A stretch of 64,000 bases of DNA from an uncultured Candidatus Saccharibacteria bacterium (GCA_948623715.1 CAPHDI010000002.1:17627-81626); one strand, 5' to 3'. Shown: positions 47,574 through 56,273, counted from the stretch's first letter. Translations and numbers: made by a program. Notes: generated from the letters alone by a model not told the origin.

Positions 47574-48215
47574 TTACATCTCCACCGTTGCGTCTACTTT
47601 TATAATTCCCTCTGGATCATACAATTCTGTAATTTCCATATCTTCAAGAATCCCCATCACAAACTTATCTTTCACGCTTAGTCGATAAAGGTAGTCATCT
47701 CGCCCTAGAATTACATAATCTAGCGGTTTCCCCTGTTTCTTCTCGACCACTTCCGCCCATCGTGTTAGCTTCTTGGTTTTATCATCCCCAATTATCAATA
47801 GATCAATTCCATCCTGCCCCGGCGCTCGGTTAAATAACGCCATCCCCCTCAGATATCGCGACACTGGCTTAATATACTCATCCCAGCTATTCGACGGTCG
47901 CCGTTTAATTTCCTGTACTTTCGTCGCCGCCACTGCCTTGTGTGGCGCAAACATCTCCTGAAAAGCATGTGCAAACGGATGTTTCATGTTCGCCGCATAG
48001 TAGACCTTATTATCAAAAGTTTCATTCCGTATCACCCCTATACTTTCTAGATTCATCAACTCTCGCCGCACCGAGTTAATCTGCTCCTCGATTAGCCGTG
48101 TGATTTCCCGTACATAAAAAGATTTATTCGTATTCGCAAAGAATAGCTCCAATAATTTCGCTCGCGTCTTTGACCCGAAAATTTTTTCAACTGGCGCATT
48201 ATTTTCTTTACTCAT
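47574..48215 (-). CDS. Winged-helix protein with a nucleotidyltransferase-like domain
   Basis: Residues 10-80 form a winged helix (KIFGSKTRAKLLELFFANTNKSFYVREITRLIEEQINSVRRELMNLESIGVI). The second half (RYLRGMALFNRAPGQDGIDLLIIGDD...KPLDYVILGRDDYLYRL) looks like a minimal nucleotidyltransferase domain with Asp-Xaa-Leu-Leu in place of the usual catalytic pair. Known: such pairs occur in archaeal and CPR regulators and in MNT toxin-antitoxin proteins. Here no HEPN partner is seen, so a transcription regulator is more likely. The start overlaps the end of miaA by 8 nt. Confidence 0.6.
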   Translation of the reverse strand: MSKENNAPVEKIFGSKTRAKLLELFFANTNKSFYVREITRLIEEQINSVRRELMNLESIGVIRNETFDNKVYYAANMKHPFAHAFQEMFAPHKAVAATKVQEIKRRPSNSWDEYIKPVSRYLRGMALFNRAPGQDGIDLLIIGDDKTKKLTRWAEVVEKKQGKPLDYVILGRDDYLYRLSVKDKFVMGILEDMEITELYDPEGIIKVDATVEM

Positions 48216-48984
48216 CCTGTATACATTTTATCACGTATTCCCTAATTTCCGCAAGTGGCAACCAGTTAATTTTATTATTTCTTTTAAACCACGTCATTTG
48301 TCGCTTCGCGAGATGCCAGTCATCATAAGTCGCCAGTTCTTTTGCCCGTTCTAAATTGTATTCACCCTGCATATATCCCCACGCAAACTGATAAATATCA
48401 CTCTTCATCGCCTGACTCCCCCAGCCATACTTTTCTACTAATCTCGCAGTCTCCTCGTACAAATCTTGAATAAATAATTTGCTCACCCTCTCTGTTATTC
48501 TCTCCCGCAAAACTTCTGGGTCTGTCTTCACGCCAATGAGTAAATAATTTGTACAGTCACCTTTCCGGTCTTCCTGCGACACTTTTTTCTCATCACTAAA
48601 CTTATAATCAAACACTAACGCATCAATATACAATCCCGTTCCTCCTACCACCATCGGCAGATTCCCCCGTTCCCGAATCTCCGCTATTTTTCCGAGAGCA
48701 TATTCCTTCCAATCCGCCACCGTAAATCTCTCCCCTGGCTCGACCAGATCAATTCCCCAGTGTTTTATTCCCTGTTGTTCACCCGGGGTCGGTTTTGCCG
48801 TCCCGATATCCATCCCCTTATATATCGCTCGTGAATCCGCCGAAATAATCTCCGCCCCAGCAAACCCCGCTAGCGGCCGCCCTTCCCTCGCCCGAGCTTC
48901 TATCTCCAAAGCAATCTCAATCGCCACCCCTGTCTTCCCGCTTGCCGTCGGCCCTAAGATTACAACTGTTTTATCAAATTCCAT
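48208..48984 (-). CDS. miaA: tRNA dimethylallyltransferase
   Basis: MiaA adds a dimethylallyl group to A37 of tRNAs that read codons starting with U. The 258 residues (usually about 300) begin VVILGPTASGKTGVAIEIA (P-loop), then SADSRAIYKGMDIGTAKPT (catalytic Asp), HWGIDLVEPGERFTVADW and VGGTGLYIDALV. The region that contacts the tRNA (WGSQAMKSDIYQFAWGYMQG, KRQMTWFKRN) is kept; the shortening is between the two. It opens the operon miaA, wHTH, MBL-like, M50 protease. Confidence 0.93.
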   Translation of the reverse strand: MEFDKTVVILGPTASGKTGVAIEIALEIEARAREGRPLAGFAGAEIISADSRAIYKGMDIGTAKPTPGEQQGIKHWGIDLVEPGERFTVADWKEYALGKIAEIRERGNLPMVVGGTGLYIDALVFDYKFSDEKKVSQEDRKGDCTNYLLIGVKTDPEVLRERITERVSKLFIQDLYEETARLVEKYGWGSQAMKSDIYQFAWGYMQGEYNLERAKELATYDDWHLAKRQMTWFKRNNKINWLPLAEIREYVIKCIQDE

Positions 48985-49026
48985 CCTTACTATCTTCCGA
49001 AAATAATAAATCCCGGAGCAAAAGTG

Positions 49027-49055
49027 TTGACGTTAGCTAAAAATTGCGTTAAAAT
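49027..49055 (+). promoter_or_regulatory. Promoter of small RNA C
   Basis: TTGACG, a 17-nt spacer and TAAAAT on the plus strand, pointing away from miaA. Confidence 0.7.
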
Positions 49056-49061
49056 AGCCCT

Positions 49062-49119
49062 ATAAGAGTTGGTTACCTCTCGACTATAGCTTTATTAGCC
49101 ACGTCGAGGGTAATTTTTT
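49062..49119 (+). ncRNA. Small RNA C, about 58 nt
   Basis: Directly after the promoter comes one hairpin (TTACCTCTCGAC/GTCGAGGGTAA with one bulged T, loop of about 18 nt) and TTTTTTG. There is no ORF. Either a very short RNA is made or this is a leader stub. Nothing clear is seen from 49120 to 49355. Confidence 0.5.
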
Positions 49120-49355
49120 GTTTTCGTACAGTTTTTGTATCATGATACTCCACTGACTCTTCAAAAACTACTCTCATGAGCACCCTTTCCGAATTTTAAT
49201 TGTTATAAGTTTTATCGACCTATAACTGCGCCAAGCACCCTTGCTCTACGCCCATACTATCAAATCTCCCACGAGAAGTAAAGCACTGCACCCCCTGTTT
49301 TTCGCATTTTCAGCTTAATACCAAAATTAAATTGTTGCTAAAGTCGCCCACCACT

Positions 49356-49382
49356 ATGGCCCAGTCATCGAAGCTGGGCCAT
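49356..49382. terminator. Hairpin after thrS, no T run
   Basis: The perfect 9-bp stem ATGGCCCAG/CTGGGCCAT starts 9 nt past the thrS stop. No T run follows, so it may protect the mRNA end or terminate weakly. Confidence 0.45.
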
Positions 49383-49391
49383 GCACAGGAC

Positions 49392-51161
49392 CTACCTCTT
49401 CTCCGCTCGCTTTTCGATAAACTCCGCTAACTCGTCCAGTTTCACGGTCTCCTCGCCATCACGCAAGCGAACGCTCACTGTACCTTCCGCAGCATCTCGC
49501 GCCCCCACGATGATCACTACTGGAATCTTCAGCGCCGTCGCTTTCTTAATCTTCTTCCCTAGCGAATCATCGCTCAAATCTACCGAATACCGCAATTTAT
49601 TATGCGCGATCGGCTCAGACAGCTCAATCCCCTCCAGGACCTTAGCAACCTTGTCTGCATACTCCGTAGCATCAGCCGACACCGTTAAGACCCTTACCTG
49701 CTCCGGTGCACACCATAGCGGAAACCATCCCGCAGTATGCTCAATAAACACGCTCATAAATCGCTCAATCGACCCGATCAATGCACAGTGCACCATGATC
49801 GGTGTTTTCTTCGTACCATCCGCATCCGTATATTCCAGCCCAAACCTTACTGGCATCGCATAGTCGAGCTGCACCGTCGCGAGCTGCCATTCCCGCCCCA
49901 GCGCATCCACTGCCATGAAGTCCATCTTCGGCCCATACATCGCCGCTTCCCCCACACCGACGTAATATTCCATCTCAAACTTCTTCGCCATCCGCTCAAT
50001 CGCCACCTCGGCCTTCTCCCACATCTTCTTATCACCAATGTAACCTTCCCCATCATCTCGGAAGCTTAGGCGCAATTTCAATTTCATATCCACCCGACGA
50101 TACAAATCCTTCGCACTTTCAATCAATTCCCCAAACACCCCCTCGACCTGATCTTCCGTACAGAACACATGTGAATCATCCTGCGTAATCGCCCGCACCC
50201 GCGACAGCCCTCCAAGCTCCCCCTTCCGCTCATCTCGGTATACCATCGTCGTCTCCAGATATTTCACTGGCAATTCCTTATACGATCGCGGCGCACTCGC
50301 GAAAATCTGCGAATGGTGTGGACAACTCACCGGCTTAATCGCCAGCTCATCCCCGCTTTCCATACTCGTAAACCGCAAAAGCTCTGGGAATTTCTCATAA
50401 TGCCCCGAGGTCTTATACAAATCCACATTCGCAATATGCGGAATACATACCTTCCGATACCCGCAGCGCAGCCGATACCCCTGCGTAAATTCATTCAGCA
50501 TATCTCTCAGAATCGTCCCTCGCGGCGTAAACAGCGGCAATCCCGACCCCACCAGCTCAGAAAACGCAAACAAATCCAGCTCTTTCCCCAGCCGACGATG
50601 ATCGCGCTTCTTTGCTTCCTCCTGCTGCGCCTCATACGCCTTTAGCTCTTCCTCCGTCGGAAACGCCACCCCATAAATCCGCGTCAGCATCTCTCGCTTC
50701 TCGTCCCCTCGCCAGTATGCCCCGGCGATTCGCTCCAGCTTCCACGCCCCGATTTCTTTCAAATTCTCAACATGCGGCCCCTTACAGAGGTCAGCAAATA
50801 AGACCTTCCCATCCCGAGGATCGACCAAATCATAAAACGTAATTTTCTCATCCTGTGGCAACTCTTCAATCAGCTCCGTCTTATACTTCTGCCCCGTCTC
50901 GCGAGCCCAGTCCAGCGCCTCCTCCCGCGACACTTCCCTAGCAACCATCTTACATCCCCGCGCGATAATCCCCCGCATCTTCTTCTCAATTTTCGCCAGA
51001 TCAGCATCGGAAATCTTCACATCTCCGAAGTCCATATCATAATAAAACCCATTCTCAATCGCCGGCCCCACCCCAAAAGTTGTAGTCGGATAAAGCTCCT
51101 GCACCGCTGCCGCCATCACATAGCTCAGACTATGTCGCATCTTTTCAACTTGTTCTTCCAT
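49392..51161 (-). CDS. thrS: Threonyl-tRNA synthetase lacking the TGS domain
   Basis: The 589 residues start at the editing (N2) domain; the usual N-terminal TGS domain of about 60 residues is absent. The editing site normally has HxxxH; here MRHSLSYVMAAAV keeps the first His but has Tyr for the second, while ADLCKGPHV keeps Cys and His. The class II core is complete: motif 2 MVYRDERKGELGGLSRVRAITQDDSHVFC, zinc ligands in PVSCPHH (Cys) and later His, motif 3 IGSIERFMSVFIEH. The anticodon domain (VRVLTVSADATEYADKVAKVLEG) ends the protein. AAAGGA precedes ATG 51161. Proofreading of mischarged Ser-tRNA may be altered; this is inference. Confidence 0.94.
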   Translation of the reverse strand: MEEQVEKMRHSLSYVMAAAVQELYPTTTFGVGPAIENGFYYDMDFGDVKISDADLAKIEKKMRGIIARGCKMVAREVSREEALDWARETGQKYKTELIEELPQDEKITFYDLVDPRDGKVLFADLCKGPHVENLKEIGAWKLERIAGAYWRGDEKREMLTRIYGVAFPTEEELKAYEAQQEEAKKRDHRRLGKELDLFAFSELVGSGLPLFTPRGTILRDMLNEFTQGYRLRCGYRKVCIPHIANVDLYKTSGHYEKFPELLRFTSMESGDELAIKPVSCPHHSQIFASAPRSYKELPVKYLETTMVYRDERKGELGGLSRVRAITQDDSHVFCTEDQVEGVFGELIESAKDLYRRVDMKLKLRLSFRDDGEGYIGDKKMWEKAEVAIERMAKKFEMEYYVGVGEAAMYGPKMDFMAVDALGREWQLATVQLDYAMPVRFGLEYTDADGTKKTPIMVHCALIGSIERFMSVFIEHTAGWFPLWCAPEQVRVLTVSADATEYADKVAKVLEGIELSEPIAHNKLRYSVDLSDDSLGKKIKKATALKIPVVIIVGARDAAEGTVSVRLRDGEETVKLDELAEFIEKRAEKR

Positions 51162-51323
51162 AGCTTTATCCTTTCTCTGGTCTCCCAGTTTTTACCTCCT
51201 CATTATACCATACATCTCATCGCCTCATCGTAAAATCCCCTACCACTATCACTCTAAATCCCCACCCCACACATCTCGTCATCCCATCATACCCTTGTAC
51301 ACGCCCTTCACCTCATTCCGCTA

Positions 51324-51352
51324 TTGACTTTTTCACCAATGTGTGCTATAAT
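51324..51352 (+). promoter_or_regulatory. Promoter of the 51436-52837 operon
   Basis: TTGACT, a 17-nt spacer ending AATGTGTGC and TATAAT. A leader of about 75 nt follows. Confidence 0.85.
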
Positions 51353-51435
51353 GAAAGTATAACCACGAAACCTCACGTTCCGCGGTTGTGTTCCTGTTCC
51401 CTTTTTGCAAATCTATAGCAAAGGAGGTATTCCTC

Positions 51436-51807
51436 ATGCTTAGCAAAAGCGAACGCACCTTAAGAATGAAGGAGGCATTTATCAGCCTACACAAGCAAGG
51501 TCTCACCCTGAAGCAGATCGCCCACCGGTTTGACCTCGACAGCAGCACCGTCTACGCCCATCTCCAAGAGATCGCCGACGCTGCTGGCGTCCCCCGCGAG
51601 TCTCTCCTCCAGTTTCCCCATTCCCCGCACCTGACCTACGAGCGCCGCTTCGAGCCCGTCGAGCCTATCGACATCGAGGCCGTCCACGCTCATTTCGTCA
51701 CCATTTCCGACGAGCTCAATCAGACCCTCATCGCCATCTCCCAGCAAATTTCCCAGAGTCTATCGGTTTCTGATCAAATCGCAAAGGAGGAAGCGTCATG
51801 GCAATAG
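51436..51807 (+). CDS. Small helix-turn-helix protein
   Basis: ATG 51436 (MLSKSERTLR) has AAGGAGG nine nt upstream; the frame is open further up but without a ribosome site. The 123 residues contain a helix-turn-helix at about 20-50 (LTLKQIAHRFDLDSSTVYAHLQEIADAAGV), a Pro/Glu middle, and a C-terminal helix (HFVTISDELNQTLIAISQQISQSLS) that could form a coiled coil. DNA binding is likely. The last 10 nt overlap the next gene, whose ribosome site (AAAGGAGG) lies inside this one. Codons are GC-rich. Family not recognised. Confidence 0.7.
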   Translation: MLSKSERTLRMKEAFISLHKQGLTLKQIAHRFDLDSSTVYAHLQEIADAAGVPRESLLQFPHSPHLTYERRFEPVEPIDIEAVHAHFVTISDELNQTLIAISQQISQSLSVSDQIAKEEASWQ

Positions 51808-52837
51808 CGAACAGCAAGCTTCACGGTCTACAACATCGAGACGTCAGATATGGCATCAAGAACGGCCTCACCATCGCCGGTTTCTGCGAAAAGTACGAGT
51901 GCACCGAAGCTGAGTTTGAGAAAAAGCTCCGCGCCCTCTATCGGCGTGACGCCGATGACATGTTTGACGCAATCCGTGCCAACGAGAAGAAAGCTAATCG
52001 TCAAGGCAGCGGCCGCCAATCCAAGCAGTTTTCCACCTCTATCAACCCCGCGAATCTCCCCGACAATCTCACCCTCGACCCCAGCGCCGCCGCCCTCTTC
52101 GGTGTTTCTCCCATAAAAGACCCCCCCCCGGCACGAACGGAAATCCACCCGCCGCAGATGGTCTATCGATCATTACCGATCATGAACCTACCGCGGCCAG
52201 ACCCACCGAAGGCTCTTCTGCGACCATACCCACTAAGGGCACCATACCTGCTATACCCGACCGCGATTCCCCGGAAGCCCGTCTCGCCCAGCTCAGAGCC
52301 ACCGAGCCCGTCCAGAGCGACGCCGTCATGCAGCTCGAATCTCAACACAAGTCTATCGCCCGCAAGCATCGCGCTTGCATCGCCGACCTCAGGCAACTCA
52401 AAACCGACATGGAGTCCCTCCGCGACCAATTCAATGCTAAGGCCGCCGAGTACGAATCCATCGTTTCCCAGAATAACGGCTTCGTTACCCAGATGAACCA
52501 GATCTCCAGCGAACGCGCCGAAAAGGTCACCTTACTTGCCGCCATCCGCCGCGAAATCGAGTCGCTCAGCGTCATTACCCTCTGCGCCTACGAAAACGGC
52601 ACCATTGAGCCGCTCGATCAACCCTCGGCCAGTCCCAACGACCCTCTCGACGAATCCGGCAGCGATCAGCTTTTCACCGAATTCCGCGACCGCGCCGATC
52701 TCGAAGAGCTCCGAATCAAAGACATCCGCATCCTGGCTCGCATGGTTTCCATCGTCCGCAATTCTACACACCGCATCGAGCCCGTCTTCGAGAACGAGAC
52801 TCTCGAACCCTACTTCCAGACTCTCTGCACTGCCTAA
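51798..52837 (+). pseudogene. Coiled-coil protein split by a C9 tract (possible contingency gene)
   Basis: ATG 51798 opens a frame (MAIANSKLHGLQHRDV, helical, with LTIAGFCEKYECTEAEFEKKL) that reaches nine C at 52121-52129 and then runs into a Pro/Ser stretch ending at 52496. In the next frame, codons from 52130 (GTNGNPPAADGLSIITDHEP...) join smoothly to a coiled-coil part from 52328 (MQLESQHKSIARKHRACIADLRQLKTDMES) and end at 52837. Ten C would restore one frame of about 346 residues. It may be phase variable, slip during transcription, or hold a homopolymer sequencing error. The family is not recognised. It follows the helix-turn-helix gene with overlap. Confidence 0.7.
52121..52129. repeat. 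Homopolymeric C9 tract inside a coding region
   Basis: Nine C at the exact point where the reading frame changes. Confidence 0.85.
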
Positions 52838-52902
52838 GCATTACCCTCAGAATCTCCACCTCGCTAAAATACTCAAGCTCAACCTACCACTTCATTCCCC
52901 GC

Positions 52903-52929
52903 ACCGCCTCCCCGGAGGCGGTTTTTCTT
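52903..52929 (+). terminator. Terminator of the 51436-52837 operon
   Basis: The 8-bp stem ACCGCCTC/GAGGCGGT with loop CCCG is followed by TTTTCTTTT. Confidence 0.85.
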
Positions 52930-53061
52930 TTCCAAAAATACTACCCTTAACTTTATCGTCTAGTAGTTCTCAAGACTCCTCTCTACCGCCTTATCATCCA
53001 ATCTTTACAATTCTTCCCCATTCTACGAATCTATGCTATAATAAACTCACAACCAATATCC

Positions 53062-53138
53062 GGGTCGCTAGCTCAGCTGGCTAGAGCGCCTCGTTTACAC
53101 CGAGGAGGTCGGGGGTTCGAGCCCCTCGCGACCCACCA
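53062..53138 (+). tRNA. tRNA-Val (TAC)
   Basis: Acceptor GGGTCGC/GCGACCC is perfect; anticodon stem CCTCG/CGAGG around TTTACAC (anticodon TAC); encoded ACCA. TATAAT lies about 22 nt upstream. Confidence 0.96.
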
Positions 53139-53140
53139 TA

Positions 53141-53173
53141 GAAAATACTCCACCTTAGTGGAGTATTTTCTAT
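53141..53173 (+). terminator. Terminator of tRNA-Val
   Basis: The 13-bp stem GAAAATACTCCAC/GTGGAGTATTTTC begins 2 nt after the tRNA and is followed by TATATC. Confidence 0.7.
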
Positions 53174-53206
53174 ATCACATCACCACAAATGAAACAAGAC
53201 CACAGC

Positions 53207-53236
53207 AAAAAGGGCCCGCCACACATCGGCGAACCC
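53207..53236 (-). terminator. Terminator of the 53339 gene
   Basis: The stem GGGTTCGCC/GGCGGGCCC (two G-U pairs) is followed on the minus strand by TTTTTG. Confidence 0.75.
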
Positions 53237-53338
53237 GTTTTGTTACTACGGAGAATCTAACGTCTTCATCCGGCCCAAACATACCGCTAGCTATTACCGA
53301 AATTACTCGCACCGAATCGACTTTGCCGCCATCGCAGC

Positions 53339-53722
53339 TTATTCCGCTTTCGGCAGCAGTCGCCGGCAGAGCTGTGCCAGCTTCTCGACGTTCTCATCCG
53401 AGAGGGCATAGAAGTCGCCCTCAAACTGCGGCACGTTCCGCGACACTTCGCGTGAGACTTTCGCCTTCTCCAGGCCCAGCTTCCTCGTGTCATAGATTCC
53501 CTGAGGCCCCCTCAGGCTCCACCACACGCTGCCTTCCAGCTCGTCGCCGTAGCCCTGATGATGAAACAGCCGAAACTCCGACTGCAGTTTCGCGACATTC
53601 GCCGCCTTGAGCAAGCTCCCCGCCAGCGCCACCAGCGCCGGCATCGACGCGATCGGCGGCAAGGTCTCCAGCTCACTGACTAATGCCTCTACATTCTCCA
53701 AATTCACTGTTCTCTGCGCCAT
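53339..53722 (-). CDS. Small soluble protein of unknown function
   Basis: ATG 53722 (MAQRTVNLENVEALV) has GGAGGGG 6 nt upstream and is preferred to the frame start at 53782. The 127 residues are helical by composition: VEALVSELETLPPIASMPALVALAGSLLKAANVAKLQSEF, then a basic/aromatic middle (LFHHQGYGDELEGSVWWSLRG) and a C-terminal helix (ENVEKLAQLCRRLL). No family is recognised. Codons are GC-rich and the promoter is of the accessory type. Confidence 0.6.
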   Translation of the reverse strand: MAQRTVNLENVEALVSELETLPPIASMPALVALAGSLLKAANVAKLQSEFRLFHHQGYGDELEGSVWWSLRGPQGIYDTRKLGLEKAKVSREVSRNVPQFEGDFYALSDENVEKLAQLCRRLLPKAE

Positions 53723-53812
53723 TTTTACCCCTCCATTTTTTTCGCACAAAAACCAGTACCTAACGTTCTGTAAGCTCATCAACTTAATCAGCTAATTCAA
53801 GCTTACCTTCTT

Positions 53813-53841
53813 ATTGTAGCACACATTTTCTATTTTGTCAA
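53813..53841 (-). promoter_or_regulatory. Promoter of the 53339 gene
   Basis: TTGACA, a 17-nt spacer ending AATGTGTGC and TACAAT. Confidence 0.85.
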
Positions 53842-53903
53842 GACTATTTATGCTTTCCCGCAAATCAGTCAACCCCGTCTACCATCATTTCGACGTCAGA
53901 GCC

Positions 53904-54605
53904 TTACCGCTTTTCCGACCCCTGTTTCTTCCCTGTCCGCTTCCGCTTCGAAACCTCCCTTGTCCGCTTCCGCCTCGCAGCCTTCACCTCTCGCACATAT
54001 CCGACGATCGACGTCACAAACATCACCATCTCGCACAATACCCCAAATGGCGATTTAACAAACCCATTATACGTCATCCAACAAAACGCCACCGGAATCC
54101 CCAAGAACTTATATACCTTCGTACTCTTCTGCCAGATCGAGATTTCGTATAGCACTGTCGCCGCCACCGACAGCAAACTCAGCGGCCCATCGTACGTCAG
54201 CCACGTCACCACCCCTATTCCCGCTAGCACCACCACCAAAACCACATACCTCAATACTCCATGAAAGGATGCGGAAATCTTCGATGAAGTACGAGAAGAG
54301 TTCGAAGCGCGCAAGGGAGCTGTACTTCCGGTACTGCTCCCGCGCATTGGAGAACTCGCCGAAGTAATTCGCGAAGAGGACGCATCCTCCCACAGATAAT
54401 AGAAATTTGCTAACAGAATGATAACTGACATCGCCATCCCCAAATCCGCCCCTAGAAGAATAAACGCCACAATCCCACACGCCATCGACGCAATATCTAG
54501 CGTCACCACTGCTTTCCGATTTTTCGCCAGATACGACGCCCCGAGTAATCCATATTCCACCACTGTAAATATCTGTGATAAGATCCAAACAAAAGTAATT
54601 TCCAT
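53904..54605 (-). CDS. YgjV-like membrane protein with a suspicious middle segment
   Basis: The 233 residues have four N-terminal hydrophobic stretches (1-92, ending FYYLWED) and more from 143 on (LRYVVLVVVLAGIGVVTWL, LSLLSVAATVLYEISIW, FGVLCEMVMFVTSIVGYV), then a very basic tail (KRKRTGKKQGSEKR). The arrangement resembles YgjV/PnuC-like inner membrane proteins; this is a weak match. Residues about 94-137 are Ser/Thr-rich and out of character. In the frame one base over, the same DNA reads VLFANYFGEFSNAREQYRKYSSLARFELFSYF, which looks like a normal protein. Two compensating frameshifts (near 54395 and 54265) may therefore be present. AAGGAG precedes ATG 54605. Confidence 0.55.
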   Translation of the reverse strand: MEITFVWILSQIFTVVEYGLLGASYLAKNRKAVVTLDIASMACGIVAFILLGADLGMAMSVIILLANFYYLWEDASSSRITSASSPMRGSSTGSTAPLRASNSSRTSSKISASFHGVLRYVVLVVVLAGIGVVTWLTYDGPLSLLSVAATVLYEISIWQKSTKVYKFLGIPVAFCWMTYNGFVKSPFGVLCEMVMFVTSIVGYVREVKAARRKRTREVSKRKRTGKKQGSEKR

Positions 54606-54676
54606 TTTTACTTACTTTCTCCTTACGCCTATTTTACCACATCCTCTCCCAAAGCGAGCAAATCCGATTTCACCTC

Positions 54677-54705
54677 TTTACTTTTCTCGGGAAATCAGTT
54701 ATAAT
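54677..54705 (+). promoter_or_regulatory. rpsT promoter
   Basis: TTTACT, a 17-nt spacer and TATAAT. Confidence 0.75.
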
Positions 54706-54747
54706 GGTACATAGTCAATAATATAAATCTATTATCGAGGAAAAGTA

Positions 54748-54999
54748 ATGCCGATTATTAAATCCGCAAAGAAAGCCGCTCGTCAGGCGGTCAAGCGCAC
54801 CGCTCACAACCAAGAGATCAAGAGCGACATCAAATCCGCCTTGAAAGCTTTCAAGGCTAACCCTACCGCTGAAAATATGTCTAAAGCTCAGTCCGAATAC
54901 GACAAAGCCGTCAAGAAGGGTCTCCTGAAGAAGAACACCGCTTCCCGCCGCAAAGCTTCCCTAGCAAAATTCGCAAAAGCTGCTAAAGCTACTGCTTAA
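54748..54999 (+). CDS. rpsT: 30S ribosomal protein S20
   Basis: The 83 residues MPIIKSAKKAARQAVKRTAHNQEIKSDIKSALKAF...VKKGLLKKNTASRRKASLAKF match S20, a basic helical-bundle protein bound to the 5' domain of 16S rRNA. CGAGGAAA precedes ATG 54748. The gene is monocistronic, as usual, with its own promoter and terminator. Confidence 0.95.
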   Translation: MPIIKSAKKAARQAVKRTAHNQEIKSDIKSALKAFKANPTAENMSKAQSEYDKAVKKGLLKKNTASRRKASLAKFAKAAKATA

Positions 55000-55012
55000 T
55001 CCGAATCCGACA

Positions 55013-55041
55013 AATCCCCGACTAACCTCGGGGATTTTTGT
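55013..55041 (+). terminator. rpsT terminator
   Basis: The 9-bp stem AATCCCCGA/TCGGGGATT is followed by TTTG. Confidence 0.85.
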
Positions 55042-55080
55042 AACCTCCAAAACCAACCCAAGGACCAAACTAAACCTGTT

Positions 55081-55103
55081 AAAAAGCCGCCCCTCAGGGC
55101 GGC
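55081..55103 (-). terminator. Terminator of the 55122 gene
   Basis: The stem GCCGCCC/GGGCGGC is followed on the minus strand by TTTTTAAC. Confidence 0.85.
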
Positions 55104-55121
55104 CTGCTTTTCAATATTCTC

Positions 55122-56096
55122 TCATTGCCTTTCCGTCACATTCTCGCGGCCCAGCTTCACCATACTCCGTTGCCAGAAGAAATAGCTCGTGATTACCGTA
55201 CCCGACAGGGTCAGAATTCTCGTCACCGCCACGATCGCCGAAGCCAGCGCGACGCTCATTCCAAACCCGCCCAACAGATAAATCATCGCGCCTTCAAAGC
55301 CTCCGATTCCACCCGGCGTCGGGATAACCGCCCCGACGATATCGCCCGCCGCAGCCGCCACGATCAGCTGCAGGAACAGCTCCGAATAGCCCATCGACCA
55401 CGCCACGATCAGAAACGGCGTATCTTCCAAGATCGTATAGAGCATCCCCCAAGCCCACGAACTCGCCAGGCCGCGCTTATCCATCTTCGCAAAGAGTAAC
55501 GCTCTGCGCAACTCCGACAGATAGCTATCAATCTTTTCGTTTCGCGTCCGAATCTTCCCCGTCAACGCCAGCAGCAACACTGTGAAGACCAGCACCATCG
55601 CCACGATCATCACTGTCATAACCACCATCGGCATTACCGGCATATCATTGAGCTTCCCCATCACCAGCAGCACCAATGTCGCCCCGATGATACCGATCCA
55701 GTTCGTCGTGACCGAGACTATATAGCGATACACATACATCCCGCCCGTGTACCCAGGAGACACGCCATACGGCTTCAGCCGCTCCGTCGCATAGACCAAT
55801 CCCGACAAACTCGCCGACGGCACTACCGTGTTCACGAAATGCAGCTCATACTGGATTCCACCAAGCTCCCCCGCCGACAGACCAAATCTCCCCAGATATG
55901 GGTACCAAATCCTCCCTGCCGCATAGAACATTAATACCGTATTCGGTATCAATAGCAGCAGGATTGAGATTTTCGCGCTCTTCAGGTATCCGATTGCTTC
56001 GTCCAGCGCATCCACCCACCCCAGCGCCATCACCAGCATCATCAGAAACACCACGGCCGAGACCACCCATACGACGATTTTTCGCTTTTTCATCAT
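55122..56096 (-). CDS. Flippase-like lysylphosphatidylglycerol synthase TM-domain protein
   Basis: The 324 residues from ATG 56096 (MMKKRKIVVW, GGGGGG six nt before) form about eight membrane helices. The family mark near the end is IPTPGGIGGFEGAMIYLLGGFGMSVALASAIVAVTRI. Known: this is the membrane part of MprF and of AglD/YbhN (UPF0104) proteins, which flip or bind lipids. Without the soluble synthase domain, no aminoacyl transfer is expected. Its job here may be lipid or lipid-linked sugar flipping. Codons are GC-rich. It has its own promoter and terminator. Confidence 0.82.
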   Translation of the reverse strand: MMKKRKIVVWVVSAVVFLMMLVMALGWVDALDEAIGYLKSAKISILLLLIPNTVLMFYAAGRIWYPYLGRFGLSAGELGGIQYELHFVNTVVPSASLSGLVYATERLKPYGVSPGYTGGMYVYRYIVSVTTNWIGIIGATLVLLVMGKLNDMPVMPMVVMTVMIVAMVLVFTVLLLALTGKIRTRNEKIDSYLSELRRALLFAKMDKRGLASSWAWGMLYTILEDTPFLIVAWSMGYSELFLQLIVAAAAGDIVGAVIPTPGGIGGFEGAMIYLLGGFGMSVALASAIVAVTRILTLSGTVITSYFFWQRSMVKLGRENVTERQ

Positions 56097-56159
56097 GTGA
56101 TTCCCCCCATGAGATATAAAAATACTGGCCACTATTTCCTAGAATAGTAGTCCACCTTA

Positions 56160-56188
56160 ATTATATCATTTTCTTAGGTTTTTATCAA
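56160..56188 (-). promoter_or_regulatory. Promoter of the 55122 gene
   Basis: TTGATA, a 17-nt spacer and TATAAT. The leader contains a hairpin (CACTATT/AATAGTaG). Confidence 0.75.
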
Positions 56189-56273
56189 TCCATCTCCGAT
56201 AGCGCCCGCCCTTTGAACCTGTAACGCGTTTACAAGTTCAACTTTTTTCTACAGAGATAATTATCAATTTATC

